A stretch of DNA of 34,786 nt. It comes from Candidatus Bacteroides intestinipullorum (GTDB lineage Bacteria > Bacteroidota > Bacteroidia > Bacteroidales > Bacteroidaceae). Below, piece after piece: positions 1 to 7,741 of the stretch (position 1 is its first letter; every line of letters starts with the position of its first letter). The stretch spans positions 1 through 34,786 of the forward strand of contig JAHLFO010000151.1 of the NCBI GenBank assembly GCA_018883785.1. Direction: 5' to 3'. The position numbers were made by a program, and so were the translations under genes. The notes beneath the pieces are model-generated. The model was not told the origin of the DNA, searched no databases, and worked only from the letters and a program-made list of their open reading frames with translations.

Positions 1-320
1 GTACGCGGGGGGGGATCGGCGTCGGCTCCTCTCGCCGCACAGGCAGCTACACCCGTCCCACGGGCACTTCGACCCTAAACCGCACGGGAAGCGCGCGCCG
101 CACTGGCACCACCTATCGCACCGGTGCCACCACCCGTGCTTACAATCGCGGATCCAGCACTACGCCGCGCAACCGCTCTTACAACAGTACCCCTCAGCGA
201 TCCGGCAGCTCACGTTCCAGTTTCTCCACGGGCGGCGGATCATTCCGTTCGTCGGGAGGTATGCGTAGCGGTGGCGGCTCGCGTTCAGGCGGCGGAGGAG
301 GAGGCAGCCGCAGACGCTGA
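1..320 (+). CDS. C-terminal part of a Gly/Ser/Arg/Thr-rich protein (5' end outside window)
   Basis: The frame whose first full codon is at position 3 stays open to the TGA at 318-320 and encodes about 105 residues, almost all Gly, Ser, Arg, Thr, Asn and Tyr, ending GGGGGSRRR. This is low-complexity, strongly basic and probably disordered sequence. Similar RTG/SRSSF-rich tails occur on secreted or envelope proteins of Bacteroides, some of which carry the misleading label 'vitellogenin-like'. The upstream part that would define the family is missing, so no function is assigned. The frame is preferred over the overlapping one starting at 124 because its composition is consistently biased, it runs to the window edge, and it ends 80 bp before the next gene on the same strand. 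Confidence 0.6.
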   Translation, partial: TRGGIGVGSSRRTGSYTRPTGTSTLNRTGSARRTGTTYRTGATTRAYNRGSSTTPRNRSYNSTPQRSGSSRSSFSTGGGSFRSSGGMRSGGGSRSGGGGGGSRRR

Positions 321-400
321 GCAATGATTATTGGGGGAGGGGGAGCTTTCAGTCCCTCTTTCCCCGACTGCAAAAAAGTATTTTTTAACCCATCCTGACA

Positions 401-2047
401 ATGAACATCCGAATTCTGACTCTGGCATGCGCCCTCCTGGCAGGAGTCGGCGCGGCCGCACAAACCGTATATGACGCCACCACCATCGCCCGAAAGGAGT
501 TGAACGGTACCGCCCGCTTCGTGGGCATGGGTGGGGCAATGGGCGCCCTCGGCGGCGATATCTCTGTCATCGGCACCAATCCTGCCGGTATAGGCATCTA
601 TCGCAGCAACGACGTGATGACTACCTTTGGTTATTCTTTGGCCAGTACAGAGACTGACAATGCAGGCACCATCCTGTCCGCCGACAAAGGTCGTTGGAAC
701 TTCGACAACATCGGCGCCGTCATCTCCACCAAGATAGGCAATGTCACTCCACTGCGCTACGTCAACTTCGGCTTCAATTACCACAAGGCGAAGTCTTTCT
801 ACCGTACCCGTCGTGCTGCTGGCGACTTGGGCGGTTACACCCAGTTGGATGTCATTGCCGCCCAAGCTGACGGGCTCACCCCTAGCCATTGGGGTAACGG
901 CAATATCTTCGACAACTCCGACATAGGTTGGCTTTCCGCCCTGGGCTGGGAAGGCTACCTCATCAATCCTACGCTCACCGACCAGGTGACGGATTATCGC
1001 GCCCAGGATGAGAATGGCAATCCTCTCTTTCTCGACCCCGACGGCAGTCTCACCACTTCGCCCATTGGTGCTGACGGACGTCCCAACGTCCCCGCCTACG
1101 AGAACTACGATTTCTACGGCAACATTGCCGGTGAGCATCCCTACCTGCGCGAGTTCCGTTCGCACGAGCGGGGCGGTGTGGACGAGTACGATCTCAACGT
1201 CTCTTTCAACGTCAACGACCGCGTCTACTTGGGGCTGACTGTCGGCATCTATGATGTGGATTATGCCAAGTACACCCTTTACAACGAGGATAGCGAGGGT
1301 CAGGGCGGCGGAGGCTACCAGCTCGAGAGTTACAACAACCTCAGCGGGTCGGGCTTCGACCTGAAGCTGGGTGTCATTCTGCGCCCCTTCGAGTACTCCC
1401 CCTTGCGTATAGGATTGGCGGTGCACACTCCCGTCTTCTACAAGTTGACCTACAGCACTTCGGCTGTCCTTACCTCCGACTACACCGACCACGTCGTCGA
1501 CACCTACGATTATGTGGATGGCGACATGTGGTACGATTTCCACCTCCGCACGCCTTGGGTGCTCAATGCCAGCCTGGGTTACACCGTGGGTTCCTATCTC
1601 GCCTTGGGCGCCGAGTACGAGTATGCTAACTATTCCAACATGGATTTCCGCTATCCCGAGGGCGATGCCATGGACTTCCTCAACGACGAGGCGGGCTACT
1701 GCCTGAAGGGTACTCACACCTTGCGCTTGGGTGCCGAACTCAAGCCCATCCCCTCCTTTGCCTTGCGTGTGGGTTACAACTATGCCACATCTGCCTACAA
1801 GGGCGATGCCTACAAGGCTCTTGCTTTGAATTCCCTGACTACCGACACCGACTTCGCCAACCTCAAGTCTGCCCATACCGTCACCTTGGGCGTGGGCTAC
1901 CACACAGGTTCCTTCTACGCCGATTTGGCCTATAAGTATGATGCCTGTAAGGCCGATTTCTATCCCTTCATGGCCGAGGGCATACAGCCTATGAAGGCCA
2001 AGGATACGCGGAGTAAGGTGCTCCTGACCTTGGGATACAGATTCTGA
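401..2047 (+). CDS. Outer-membrane beta-barrel protein, OmpP1/FadL/TodX-like ('hemin receptor' of Bacteroides annotations)
   Basis: This 548-residue protein begins with a typical signal peptide (MNIRILTLACALLAGVGAAA, cleavage before QTVYD) and ends in LLTLGYRF, the aromatic-terminated last strand typical of outer-membrane barrels. Near the N-terminus, FVGMGGAMGALGGDISVIGTNPAGIG (about residues 41-66) matches the FadL-family hatch region with its conserved NPAG. The rest alternates hydrophobic and aromatic residues as in transmembrane strands (LRLGAELKP, LGVGYHTGSF). FadL-type proteins pass hydrophobic molecules across the outer membrane; the substrate here cannot be told. The 'hemin receptor' name used for Bacteroidetes homologues is an annotation habit, not something the sequence shows. 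It lies on the same strand as the preceding Gly/Ser-rich gene and may share its transcript. Confidence 0.75.
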   Translation: MNIRILTLACALLAGVGAAAQTVYDATTIARKELNGTARFVGMGGAMGALGGDISVIGTNPAGIGIYRSNDVMTTFGYSLASTETDNAGTILSADKGRWNFDNIGAVISTKIGNVTPLRYVNFGFNYHKAKSFYRTRRAAGDLGGYTQLDVIAAQADGLTPSHWGNGNIFDNSDIGWLSALGWEGYLINPTLTDQVTDYRAQDENGNPLFLDPDGSLTTSPIGADGRPNVPAYENYDFYGNIAGEHPYLREFRSHERGGVDEYDLNVSFNVNDRVYLGLTVGIYDVDYAKYTLYNEDSEGQGGGGYQLESYNNLSGSGFDLKLGVILRPFEYSPLRIGLAVHTPVFYKLTYSTSAVLTSDYTDHVVDTYDYVDGDMWYDFHLRTPWVLNASLGYTVGSYLALGAEYEYANYSNMDFRYPEGDAMDFLNDEAGYCLKGTHTLRLGAELKPIPSFALRVGYNYATSAYKGDAYKALALNSLTTDTDFANLKSAHTVTLGVGYHTGSFYADLAYKYDACKADFYPFMAEGIQPMKAKDTRSKVLLTLGYRF

Positions 2048-2090
2048 ACAGGCTGCATTCCGAAGAATGAACTGTTGGAAGAATGGGAAT

Positions 2091-2116
2091 TGCGGGCAAA
2101 GCCCGCTAACTTATCA
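2091..2116 (+). repeat. Short intergenic element with GCGGGC-AAA-GCCCGC hairpin, copy 1
   Basis: Positions 2092-2106 form a perfect 6-bp hairpin with an AAA loop, followed by CTAACTTATCA. Nearly the same 25-26 nt recur at 6488-6512, again a short distance before a start codon (30 bp before the ROK gene here, 21 bp before the epimerase gene there). There is no T-run after the hairpin, so it is not a classical terminator. It may be a dispersed Bacteroides intergenic repeat or a leader element. Confidence 0.5.
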
Positions 2117-2145
2117 TTTATTTACAGACCAGAAATACATTAGAT

Positions 2146-3357
2146 ATGGCACATCATCTGTTGAATGAAATCGAGCAAGGCAACAAGAGCGCTCTCCAAA
2201 AGAAGAAGATCATTACCTACTACATCTACCATGGCGGTTCCACCATCGTAGACTTGTCCAAGGAGTTGAATCTGAGCGTGCCTACCGTGGCCAAGCTGAT
2301 CAACGAGATGTGCGATGAAGGTTATATCCGCGACTACGGCAAGTTGGAGACGGCAGGAGGTCGTCACCCCATTCTTTACGGACTGAATCCCGCTTCGGGC
2401 TATTTCGCGGGCGTAAATATCAAGAAATACACTGTCGATCTTGGTCTCATCAATTTCAAGGGTGATATGGTGGAGCTGAAGATGGACCATCCTTACAAGT
2501 TCGAGAACACCCCTGAGTGCATGGACCAGTTGTGCACGATCGTCAGGGAATTCATCCGCCAGGCCGACTGCGAACGAAGCCAGAACGTCATGAACGTCTG
2601 TTTCAATATCTCCGGGCGCGTCAATCCCGAATCCGGCTACAGCTACAGTGTCTTCAATTTCTCAGAACATCCCCTGAGCGAAGTCCTCTCGCAGAAAATA
2701 GGCTATCAGGTCTCCATTGACAACGATACCCGCGCCATGACCTATGGCGAATACTTGCAAGGCTGTGTCAAAGGCGAGCAGGATATTCTGTTCATCAACG
2801 TCAGCTGGGGGCTGGGCATGGGCATCGTCATTGGCGGGAAAGTTTATACCGGTAAGTCCGGCTTCTCCGGCGAGATAGGCCACGTCCCGGCCTTTGACAA
2901 CGAGGTCATCTGCCATTGCGGCAAGAAGGGATGCTTGGAGACGGAAGCCTCCGGCTCTGCCCTGCATCGCATCCTGGTCGAGCGTATCCGTAACGGCGAA
3001 AGTTCTATCCTTTCCCCGCGGGTGCAGGAGTCAAAGCGGCCGCTCATGTTGAGCGAGATCATCGAAGCCATCAATCGGGAAGATTCCCTGGGCATCGAGA
3101 TTGTGGAAGAGATCGGTCAGAAGCTCGGCAAACACATTGCGGGGCTGATTAACATCTTCAATCCCGAACTGGTCATCATCGGCGGCACCCTTTCGCTGAC
3201 CGGGGACTACATCCTCCAGCCCATCAAGTCGGCGGTGCGGAAATATTCGCTCAATCTGGTTACCAAAGATTCCGCCATATTGGTCTCCAAGCTGGCGGAG
3301 AAGGCGGGCGTCGTAGGTGCTTGTATGATGGCGCGGAGCCGAGTGTTCGAAGACTGA
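2146..3357 (+). CDS. ROK-family transcriptional regulator (probable NanR-like repressor of the sialic-acid block)
   Basis: This 403-residue protein has an N-terminal winged helix-turn-helix (about 15-75; STIVDLSKELNLSVPTVAKL is the HTH) followed by a ROK domain. The ROK hallmarks are visible: EIGHVP at 243-248 (sugar contact Glu/His) and the zinc-binding CHCGKKGCLE at 256-265. The Asp of the sugar-kinase active site seems kept in DNDTRA (192-197), so residual kinase activity is possible. ROK regulators bind sugars or sugar phosphates and release DNA. Lying just upstream of the anomerase-transporter-lyase-epimerase genes, it is the obvious candidate regulator of that operon; ManNAc, GlcNAc or their phosphates would be plausible effectors. 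It is separated by 220 bp with its own downstream promoter, so it is probably transcribed separately. The assignment to this operon is by position only. Confidence 0.85.
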   Translation: MAHHLLNEIEQGNKSALQKKKIITYYIYHGGSTIVDLSKELNLSVPTVAKLINEMCDEGYIRDYGKLETAGGRHPILYGLNPASGYFAGVNIKKYTVDLGLINFKGDMVELKMDHPYKFENTPECMDQLCTIVREFIRQADCERSQNVMNVCFNISGRVNPESGYSYSVFNFSEHPLSEVLSQKIGYQVSIDNDTRAMTYGEYLQGCVKGEQDILFINVSWGLGMGIVIGGKVYTGKSGFSGEIGHVPAFDNEVICHCGKKGCLETEASGSALHRILVERIRNGESSILSPRVQESKRPLMLSEIIEAINREDSLGIEIVEEIGQKLGKHIAGLINIFNPELVIIGGTLSLTGDYILQPIKSAVRKYSLNLVTKDSAILVSKLAEKAGVVGACMMARSRVFED

Positions 3358-3486
3358 TTTCCAAGTACCGGAATCCCTATTATCCTTTTTCTGTATCAGA
3401 GGGCGTGTCAAAGCGGGCATGACATACCTTCCTATCTCGTGCGCTTTTTCTTATTTCGTAAATATTTTAATTATTATCGCGCATTT

Positions 3487-3512
3487 AATAATAAAATAAT
3501 TTATTTATTATT
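3487..3512. promoter_or_regulatory. AT-rich imperfect palindrome, candidate operator
   Basis: The arms AATAATAAAATAA (3487-3499) and TTATTTATTATT (3501-3512) are inverted repeats that differ by a single inserted A. The right arm runs into the -33 box of the promoter at 3511-3542, where a bound repressor would block transcription. The ROK regulator encoded next door is the natural candidate protein. In such AT-rich DNA an inverted repeat can arise by chance. Confidence 0.4.
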
Positions 3513-3542
3513 TGGTTGTTTATAAAATAAGCCATATATTTG
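3511..3542 (+). promoter_or_regulatory. Bacteroides-type promoter for the anomerase-transporter-lyase operon
   Basis: TTTG at 3511-3514 (-33 box) and TATATTTG at 3535-3542 (-7 box, consensus TAnnTTTG) are 20 nt apart, the spacing expected for the Bacteroidetes primary sigma factor. Transcription would start near 3549, giving a leader of about 30 nt before the ATG at 3578. This also shows that the in-frame upstream ATG/GTG codons near 3512 cannot be the translation start. Confidence 0.7.
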
Positions 3543-3577
3543 TGCCCATAAACAGTAAATTAATAAATAAGTATCAA

Positions 3578-4030
3578 ATGATCGTATCAGATTTGAAACA
3601 CAGTGAACGGGTGGAGCCGCTTCATCCGTTGTTCAGGAAGTTGTTTGACTATGTCAAGTCCCATGATTTGCTTCACGCCGAACCGGGTCGAATTGAAATT
3701 GATGGGGACAACCTGTTTGTTAATAAGGTGTGCGCACAGGGGGTATCTGCCGAGAAGCAGCCTCTGGAAGCCCATCGGGAGTATATCGACGTGCATATCC
3801 TGTTGGAAGGCAAGGAGCGCATTGGCTGGAAATCCATAGAGGACGTGAGCCATGTGTCCAAGCCCTACGAGGCTGAAGGCGACTGTGCCCTCTATGCCGA
3901 ACCCGCCAGTGTTTACGTGGACTTGCTTCCCGGCCAATTCCTTGTGGTCTATCCCGAAGATCCGCACGCCCCGCTCATCGGTGAGGGGCAGATTTGCAAG
4001 CTCATCGGCAAGGTGCGCATTGATTATTGA
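3578..4030 (+). CDS. nanQ: YhcH/YjgK/YiaL (DUF386) family protein, probable N-acetylneuraminate anomerase
   Basis: This is a 150-residue cytoplasmic protein of the cupin-like YhcH/TabA family. Family features visible are HREYIDVHILLEGKERIGW in the centre (His and acidic metal-ligand positions), GQFLVVYPEDPHAP near the end, and the terminal KLIGKVRID strand. E. coli YhcH (NanQ) is known to speed conversion between alpha- and beta-N-acetylneuraminate so that the lyase and transporter receive the right anomer. The gene is directly followed by transporter, lyase and epimerase genes, which supports that role over the other family branches. The ATG at 3578 is chosen because an upstream in-frame extension would begin inside the promoter. 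It is the first gene of the operon; the next gene starts 30 bp later. Confidence 0.8.
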   Translation: MIVSDLKHSERVEPLHPLFRKLFDYVKSHDLLHAEPGRIEIDGDNLFVNKVCAQGVSAEKQPLEAHREYIDVHILLEGKERIGWKSIEDVSHVSKPYEAEGDCALYAEPASVYVDLLPGQFLVVYPEDPHAPLIGEGQICKLIGKVRIDY

Positions 4031-4060
4031 TTTCATCATTGACTATTAAAATTCAAATTC

Positions 4061-5299
4061 ATGAAGAACAGCAAATTTTATCCTTGGATCGTAGTGGGTC
4101 TCCTTTGGGTGGTGGCTCTGCTGAATTACATGGACCGTCAGATGCTCTCCACCATGCAGGAGGCGATGAAGGTCGATATTGTCGAACTGAACAAGGCCGA
4201 GGCGTTTGGCGCGCTGATGGCCGTCTTCCTGTGGATTTATGGTTTTCTCAGTCCCGTGGCGGGCATGGTGGCCGATCGCTTCAGCCGTAAGTGGCTGGTG
4301 GTGGGCAGCTTGTTCGTCTGGTCGTTTGTCACGTGGATGATGGGCTATGCCGATACCTTCCACCAGCTCTATTGGCTCCGTGCCATCATGGGTGTCAGCG
4401 AGGCGCTCTACATCCCCTCCGCGCTTTCCTTGATTACGGACTGGCATCCGGGCAAATCCCGCTCCTTGGCCGTCGGCATACACATGACCGGGCTTTACGT
4501 GGGGCAAGCCGTGGGAGGCTTCGGCGCCACCGTGGCCGAGATGTTCACCTGGCACGCCACGTTCCATTGGTTTGGCATCATCGGCGTGGTCTACTCCCTG
4601 GTACTGATGTTTTTGCTGCACGAGAATCCCCAGCACGCCGTTGCTTCCCGCAAGTTGGCCGAAACGCCCAAGGAGAAGAAACCTTCCGTCTTTGCCGGGC
4701 TGGGCGTCCTCTTCTCCACGTGGGCCTTCTGGGTTATCCTCTTCTATTTCGCCGCACCCAGCTTGCCGGGTTGGGCCATCAAGAACTGGTCGCCCACCCT
4801 CTTCTCCGAGAGCCTGGGGTTGCCCATGTCGCAAGCCGGTCCCATCTCCACCATCACCATCGCCGTGTCTTCCTTCATCGGCGTCATCGTGGGCGGCATC
4901 ATGAGCGACCGCTGGGTGCAGCGCAACCTTCGTGGCCGCGTCTATACGGGTGCCATCGGCTTGGGGTTGATGATACCCTCCCTGCTGCTCTTGGGCTTCG
5001 GGCATAGCCTCGTGGCCGTGGTAGGCTCTGGATTGCTGTTTGGCATCGGCTATGGCATGTTCGACACCAACAACATGCCCATCCTCTGCCAGTTCGTCTC
5101 CACCAAGTATCGTGGCACGGCCTATGGCCTGATGAACATGACGGGCGTCTTTGCTGGGGCGGCAGTCACCAGCGTGCTGGGTTCGTGGACCGATGGCGGC
5201 AATCTGGGCTTGGGCTTTGCCCTGCTGAGCATCTTCGTGCTGGTGGCCGTGGCCTTGCAGCTCTACTTCCTGCGGCCCAAGACGGACAATATGGAATAA
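4061..5299 (+). CDS. nanT: MFS transporter, anion:cation symporter type, probable sialic-acid carrier
   Basis: This 412-residue polytopic inner-membrane protein has about twelve hydrophobic segments. It has the LNYMDRQ motif at 21-27 common in the ACS (sugar-acid) MFS branch, and the loop 2-3 signature GMVADRFSRKW at 68-78. The segment after the central charged loop (ETPKEKKPSVFAG) starts the second six-helix half. ACS members carry hexuronates, galactonate, sialate and similar anions. With the anomerase before it and lyase and epimerase after it, uptake of N-acetylneuraminate or a close relative is the best reading, as for the Bacteroides NanT carriers. Substrate specificity cannot be read from sequence alone. 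A tandem palindromic repeat follows its stop codon. Confidence 0.8.
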   Translation: MKNSKFYPWIVVGLLWVVALLNYMDRQMLSTMQEAMKVDIVELNKAEAFGALMAVFLWIYGFLSPVAGMVADRFSRKWLVVGSLFVWSFVTWMMGYADTFHQLYWLRAIMGVSEALYIPSALSLITDWHPGKSRSLAVGIHMTGLYVGQAVGGFGATVAEMFTWHATFHWFGIIGVVYSLVLMFLLHENPQHAVASRKLAETPKEKKPSVFAGLGVLFSTWAFWVILFYFAAPSLPGWAIKNWSPTLFSESLGLPMSQAGPISTITIAVSSFIGVIVGGIMSDRWVQRNLRGRVYTGAIGLGLMIPSLLLLGFGHSLVAVVGSGLLFGIGYGMFDTNNMPILCQFVSTKYRGTAYGLMNMTGVFAGAAVTSVLGSWTDGGNLGLGFALLSIFVLVAVALQLYFLRPKTDNME

Positions 5300-5313
5300 G
5301 GAGAATTCCCTGC

Positions 5314-5422
5314 AGTCCTTGCAGCCGAGGACCGCAGTCCTTGCAGCCGAGGACTGGAGTCCTTGCAGCCGAGGACTGGAGTCCTTGCAGTAGAAGGACT
5401 GGAGTCCTCCGAGCCGAGGACT
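5314..5422 (+). repeat. Five tandem 22-23 bp units, each a hairpin (AGTCCT-loop-AGGACT)
   Basis: Units begin at 5314, 5336, 5358, 5380 and 5403. Each has the arm AGTCCT, an 8-9 nt loop (TGCAGCCG in the first three) and the matching arm AGGACT (AGGACC in the first), with GG or GC between units. The array fills most of the gap between the transporter and lyase genes. It could act as a row of RNA hairpins that stabilises the upstream message or lowers downstream expression, or be a slippage-prone repeat. It has no unique spacers, so it is not a CRISPR. Confidence 0.85.
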
Positions 5423-5489
5423 GGGCTTCTAACTAACGAAATAAATATAAATGACTACTTGTAGTATTTACCTTTAAAAACAACTGATT

Positions 5490-6407
5490 ATGGAAAAGAT
5501 TCTTGGATTGATTGATGCGCCGTTTACCCCGTTTTACGAGAACGGCGAAGTGAACTACGAACCCATCGAGGCTTACGCCAAGATGTTGCAAAAGAATGGC
5601 CTGCAAGGTGTCTTCATCAACGGCTCGTCCGGCGAAGGCTACATGCTGACCGACGAAGAGCGTATGAAGCTGGCCGAACGCTGGCTCGAGGTGGCTCCCG
5701 AAGGCTTCAAGGTCATCGTGCATGTGGGCAGCTGCTGTGTGAAGTCCAGCCGTAAGCTCGCCGAGCATGCCCAGAAGATGGGTGCCTGGGGCGTAGGTGC
5801 CATGGCTCCCCCCTTCCCGAAGATTGGACGTATCGAGGAACTGGTGAAGTACATCGAGGAGATTGCCGCCGGCGCTCCCGACCTGCCTTTCTACTACTAC
5901 CACATCCCCGCCTTCAACGGTGCCTACCTGCCCATGGTCAAGCTGCTGGAGGCCGTGGATGGACGGGTGCCCAACTTTGCCGGCATCAAGTACACCTTCG
6001 AGAGCATGTATGAATACAACCAGTGCCGCCTCTACAAGGACGGCAAGTATGACATGCTCCACGGCCAGGACGAGACCATCCTGCCTTGCCTCGCCATGGG
6101 CGGCGCACAGGGCGGCATCGGCGGTACGACCAATTATAATGGCCGCGAGCTGGTGGGCATCATCGAAGCTTGGAAGAGCGGCAACCTCGACCTGGCCCGC
6201 GAACGTCAGAACTTCTCGCAAGAGGTCATCAACGTCATCTGCAACTATCGGGGCAATATCGTCGCCGGCAAGCGCATCATGAAGCTCATCGGTCTGGACC
6301 TGGGCAAGAACCGCACACCCTTCCAGAACATGACCGATGACGAAGAGGCCCGCATGAAGGCGCAGCTCGATGCCATCGGCTTCTTCGACCGCTGCAACCG
6401 GTTCTAA
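5490..6407 (+). CDS. nanL: N-acetylneuraminate lyase (DHDPS/NAL superfamily aldolase)
   Basis: This is a 305-residue TIM-barrel aldolase of normal family length. Class I aldolase landmarks are visible: pyruvate carboxylate-binding GSSGEG at 45-50, the catalytic Tyr in YYYHIPA (135-141), the Schiff-base Lys in GIKYT (Lys167), and the late loop GGAQGGIGGT. The order and wording (HVG, LPFYYYHIPA, GIKYT, GGIGGT) match sialic-acid lyases better than dihydrodipicolinate synthases. The enzyme splits N-acetylneuraminate into N-acetylmannosamine and pyruvate in the cytoplasm; the epimerase encoded next uses the product. Bacteroides names this gene nanL (nanA elsewhere). A related nonulosonate, such as Kdn, as substrate cannot be excluded. 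The start at 5490 is the first Met giving a full barrel. Confidence 0.88.
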   Translation: MEKILGLIDAPFTPFYENGEVNYEPIEAYAKMLQKNGLQGVFINGSSGEGYMLTDEERMKLAERWLEVAPEGFKVIVHVGSCCVKSSRKLAEHAQKMGAWGVGAMAPPFPKIGRIEELVKYIEEIAAGAPDLPFYYYHIPAFNGAYLPMVKLLEAVDGRVPNFAGIKYTFESMYEYNQCRLYKDGKYDMLHGQDETILPCLAMGGAQGGIGGTTNYNGRELVGIIEAWKSGNLDLARERQNFSQEVINVICNYRGNIVAGKRIMKLIGLDLGKNRTPFQNMTDDEEARMKAQLDAIGFFDRCNRF

Positions 6408-6418
6408 AGACAATGGTC

Positions 6419-6482
6419 AATGGTTAATGGTTAATGGTAAATTGGCTGTGCGTTGATCATTCACCATTAATCATTAATCATT
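6419..6482 (+). repeat. Long intergenic inverted repeat (AATGGT/ACCATT type)
   Basis: A 20-nt left arm at 6419-6438 (three AATGGT/TTAATGGT units) pairs with a right arm at 6463-6482 (ACCATTAATCATTAATCATT) across a 24-nt loop. The only differences are two positions that still pair as G-U in RNA. It lies between the lyase and epimerase genes and could slow RNA decay or partly attenuate transcription. Similar TTAATGGT/ATTAATCATT intergenic palindromes are frequent in Bacteroides genomes (from memory, not searched). Confidence 0.75.
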
Positions 6483-6487
6483 TTCCT

Positions 6488-6512
6488 TGCGAGCAAGCCC
6501 GCTAATTTATCA
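6488..6512 (+). repeat. Short intergenic element shared with 2091-2116, copy 2
   Basis: TGCGAGCAAGCCCGCTAATT and the following TATCA match the element before the ROK gene except for two substitutions and one missing A. The hairpin is weaker here. It ends 20 bp before the epimerase start codon, directly after the inverted repeat at 6419-6482. Confidence 0.5.
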
Positions 6513-6532
6513 ATACTAAAACTCTACTTTTT

Positions 6533-7717
6533 ATGGATATAAAGAATTACCTGCAAACCTGGGCCGCTTCCTACCGCGACGACCTGACCCGCAACATCCT
6601 GCCTTTCTGGATGGAGCATGGCTTGGACCGCGAGCATGGGGGAGTCTACACCTGTGTCAATCGCGACGGCAGCCTGATAGACGGCACCAAGTCCGTCTGG
6701 TTCCAAGGACGCTTCGGCTTCATCGCCGCATACGCTTACAACCACATCGAGCGCAACCCCGAGTGGCTGGCCGCTTCGAAGAGTTGCATCGACTTCATCG
6801 AGCAGCACTGCACGGACACCGACGGGCGCATGTACTTCGAGGTCAGTGCCGAGGGTACGCCTCTGCGCAAGCGCCGCTACGTCTTCTCCGAGACCTTTGC
6901 CGCCATCGCCATGTCCGAGTATGCCATTGCCTCGGGCGACAAGTCGTATGCCGAGAAGGCGCTTGACCTCTTCCGCCGCATCCGTAGCTGGGTAGCCACG
7001 CCCGGCATACTGGAGCCCAAGTACCTGCCCGCAGTGCAGACCCGTGGACACTCGCTTACGATGATCCTCATCAACACCGCCTCGCGCATCCGTGCTGCCA
7101 TCTCCGATCCCGAGCTGGACGAGCAGATTGACCAGTCCATCCACGACCTGCGGACCTATCACGTACATCCCGAGTTCAAGGCCCTGCTGGAGACGGTAGG
7201 TCCCAACGGCGAGTTCATCGACACCTGCAACGGCCGCCTCATCAATCCCGGCCATTGCATCGAGACGTCGTGGTTCCTGTTGGAAGAAGCCCGTCTCCGC
7301 AACTGGGACAAGGACCTGACCGGCCTGGCTCTCCAAATCCTCGACTGGTCGTGGGATTGGGGTTGGGACAAAGCCTACGGCGGCCTCATCAACTTCCGCG
7401 ACTGTCGCAACCTGCCCGTGCAGGACTACTCGCAGGACATGAAGTTCTGGTGGCCCCAGTGCGAAGCCATCATTGCCTCCCTCTACGCCTACCTGGCCAC
7501 GCGGGACGAGAAGTATCTGCTGATGCACCGGATGGCCAGCGACTGGACCTACAGCCACTTCCCCGACCCGGACTATGGCGAATGGTATGGCTACCTGCAC
7601 CGCGACGGCACCGTGGCACAGCCCGCCAAGGGCAACATCTTCAAGGGGCCATTCCACATACCCCGGATGATGATGTATGGCTATGGGCTTTGCAACGACA
7701 TTTGTGCATTACTCTAA
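6533..7717 (+). CDS. nanE: N-acylglucosamine 2-epimerase (AGE family)
   Basis: This 394-residue (alpha/alpha)6-barrel protein is of the AGE/renin-binding-protein family. Recognisable stretches are the N-terminal LPFWMEHGLDREHGGVYTC, GRMYFEVSAEG, LINPGHCIETSWFLLEEA, the MKFWWPQCEAI block and the C-terminal KGPFHIPRMMM, which carry the conserved His, Glu and Arg residues of the active-site barrel. It interconverts N-acetylmannosamine and N-acetylglucosamine, feeding GlcNAc to a kinase and the amino-sugar pathway; no kinase, deacetylase or deaminase gene lies in this window. Bacteroides uses this AGE-type enzyme with the lyase, rather than the ManNAc-6-phosphate epimerase of enterobacteria. The SusC gene starts only 24 bp after its stop, so catabolic and uptake genes may share one transcript. 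Confidence 0.85.
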   Translation: MDIKNYLQTWAASYRDDLTRNILPFWMEHGLDREHGGVYTCVNRDGSLIDGTKSVWFQGRFGFIAAYAYNHIERNPEWLAASKSCIDFIEQHCTDTDGRMYFEVSAEGTPLRKRRYVFSETFAAIAMSEYAIASGDKSYAEKALDLFRRIRSWVATPGILEPKYLPAVQTRGHSLTMILINTASRIRAAISDPELDEQIDQSIHDLRTYHVHPEFKALLETVGPNGEFIDTCNGRLINPGHCIETSWFLLEEARLRNWDKDLTGLALQILDWSWDWGWDKAYGGLINFRDCRNLPVQDYSQDMKFWWPQCEAIIASLYAYLATRDEKYLLMHRMASDWTYSHFPDPDYGEWYGYLHRDGTVAQPAKGNIFKGPFHIPRMMMYGYGLCNDICALL

Positions 7718-7741
7718 TTATCAACTTAATTTCATTGTATC

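Noticed and set aside
194..1903. Long open frame on the minus strand opposite the outer-membrane barrel gene
   Set aside because: It mirrors the codon bias of the plus-strand gene, has low-complexity Val/Gly/Ala composition and no domain; the plus-strand protein has a signal peptide and barrel end.
3512..3577. N-terminal extension of the anomerase gene
   Set aside because: It overlaps the -33/-7 promoter boxes and adds residues foreign to the family.
5314..5422. CRISPR array
   Set aside because: Units follow each other with no unique spacers, and no cas gene is nearby; the same holds for 15245-15359.
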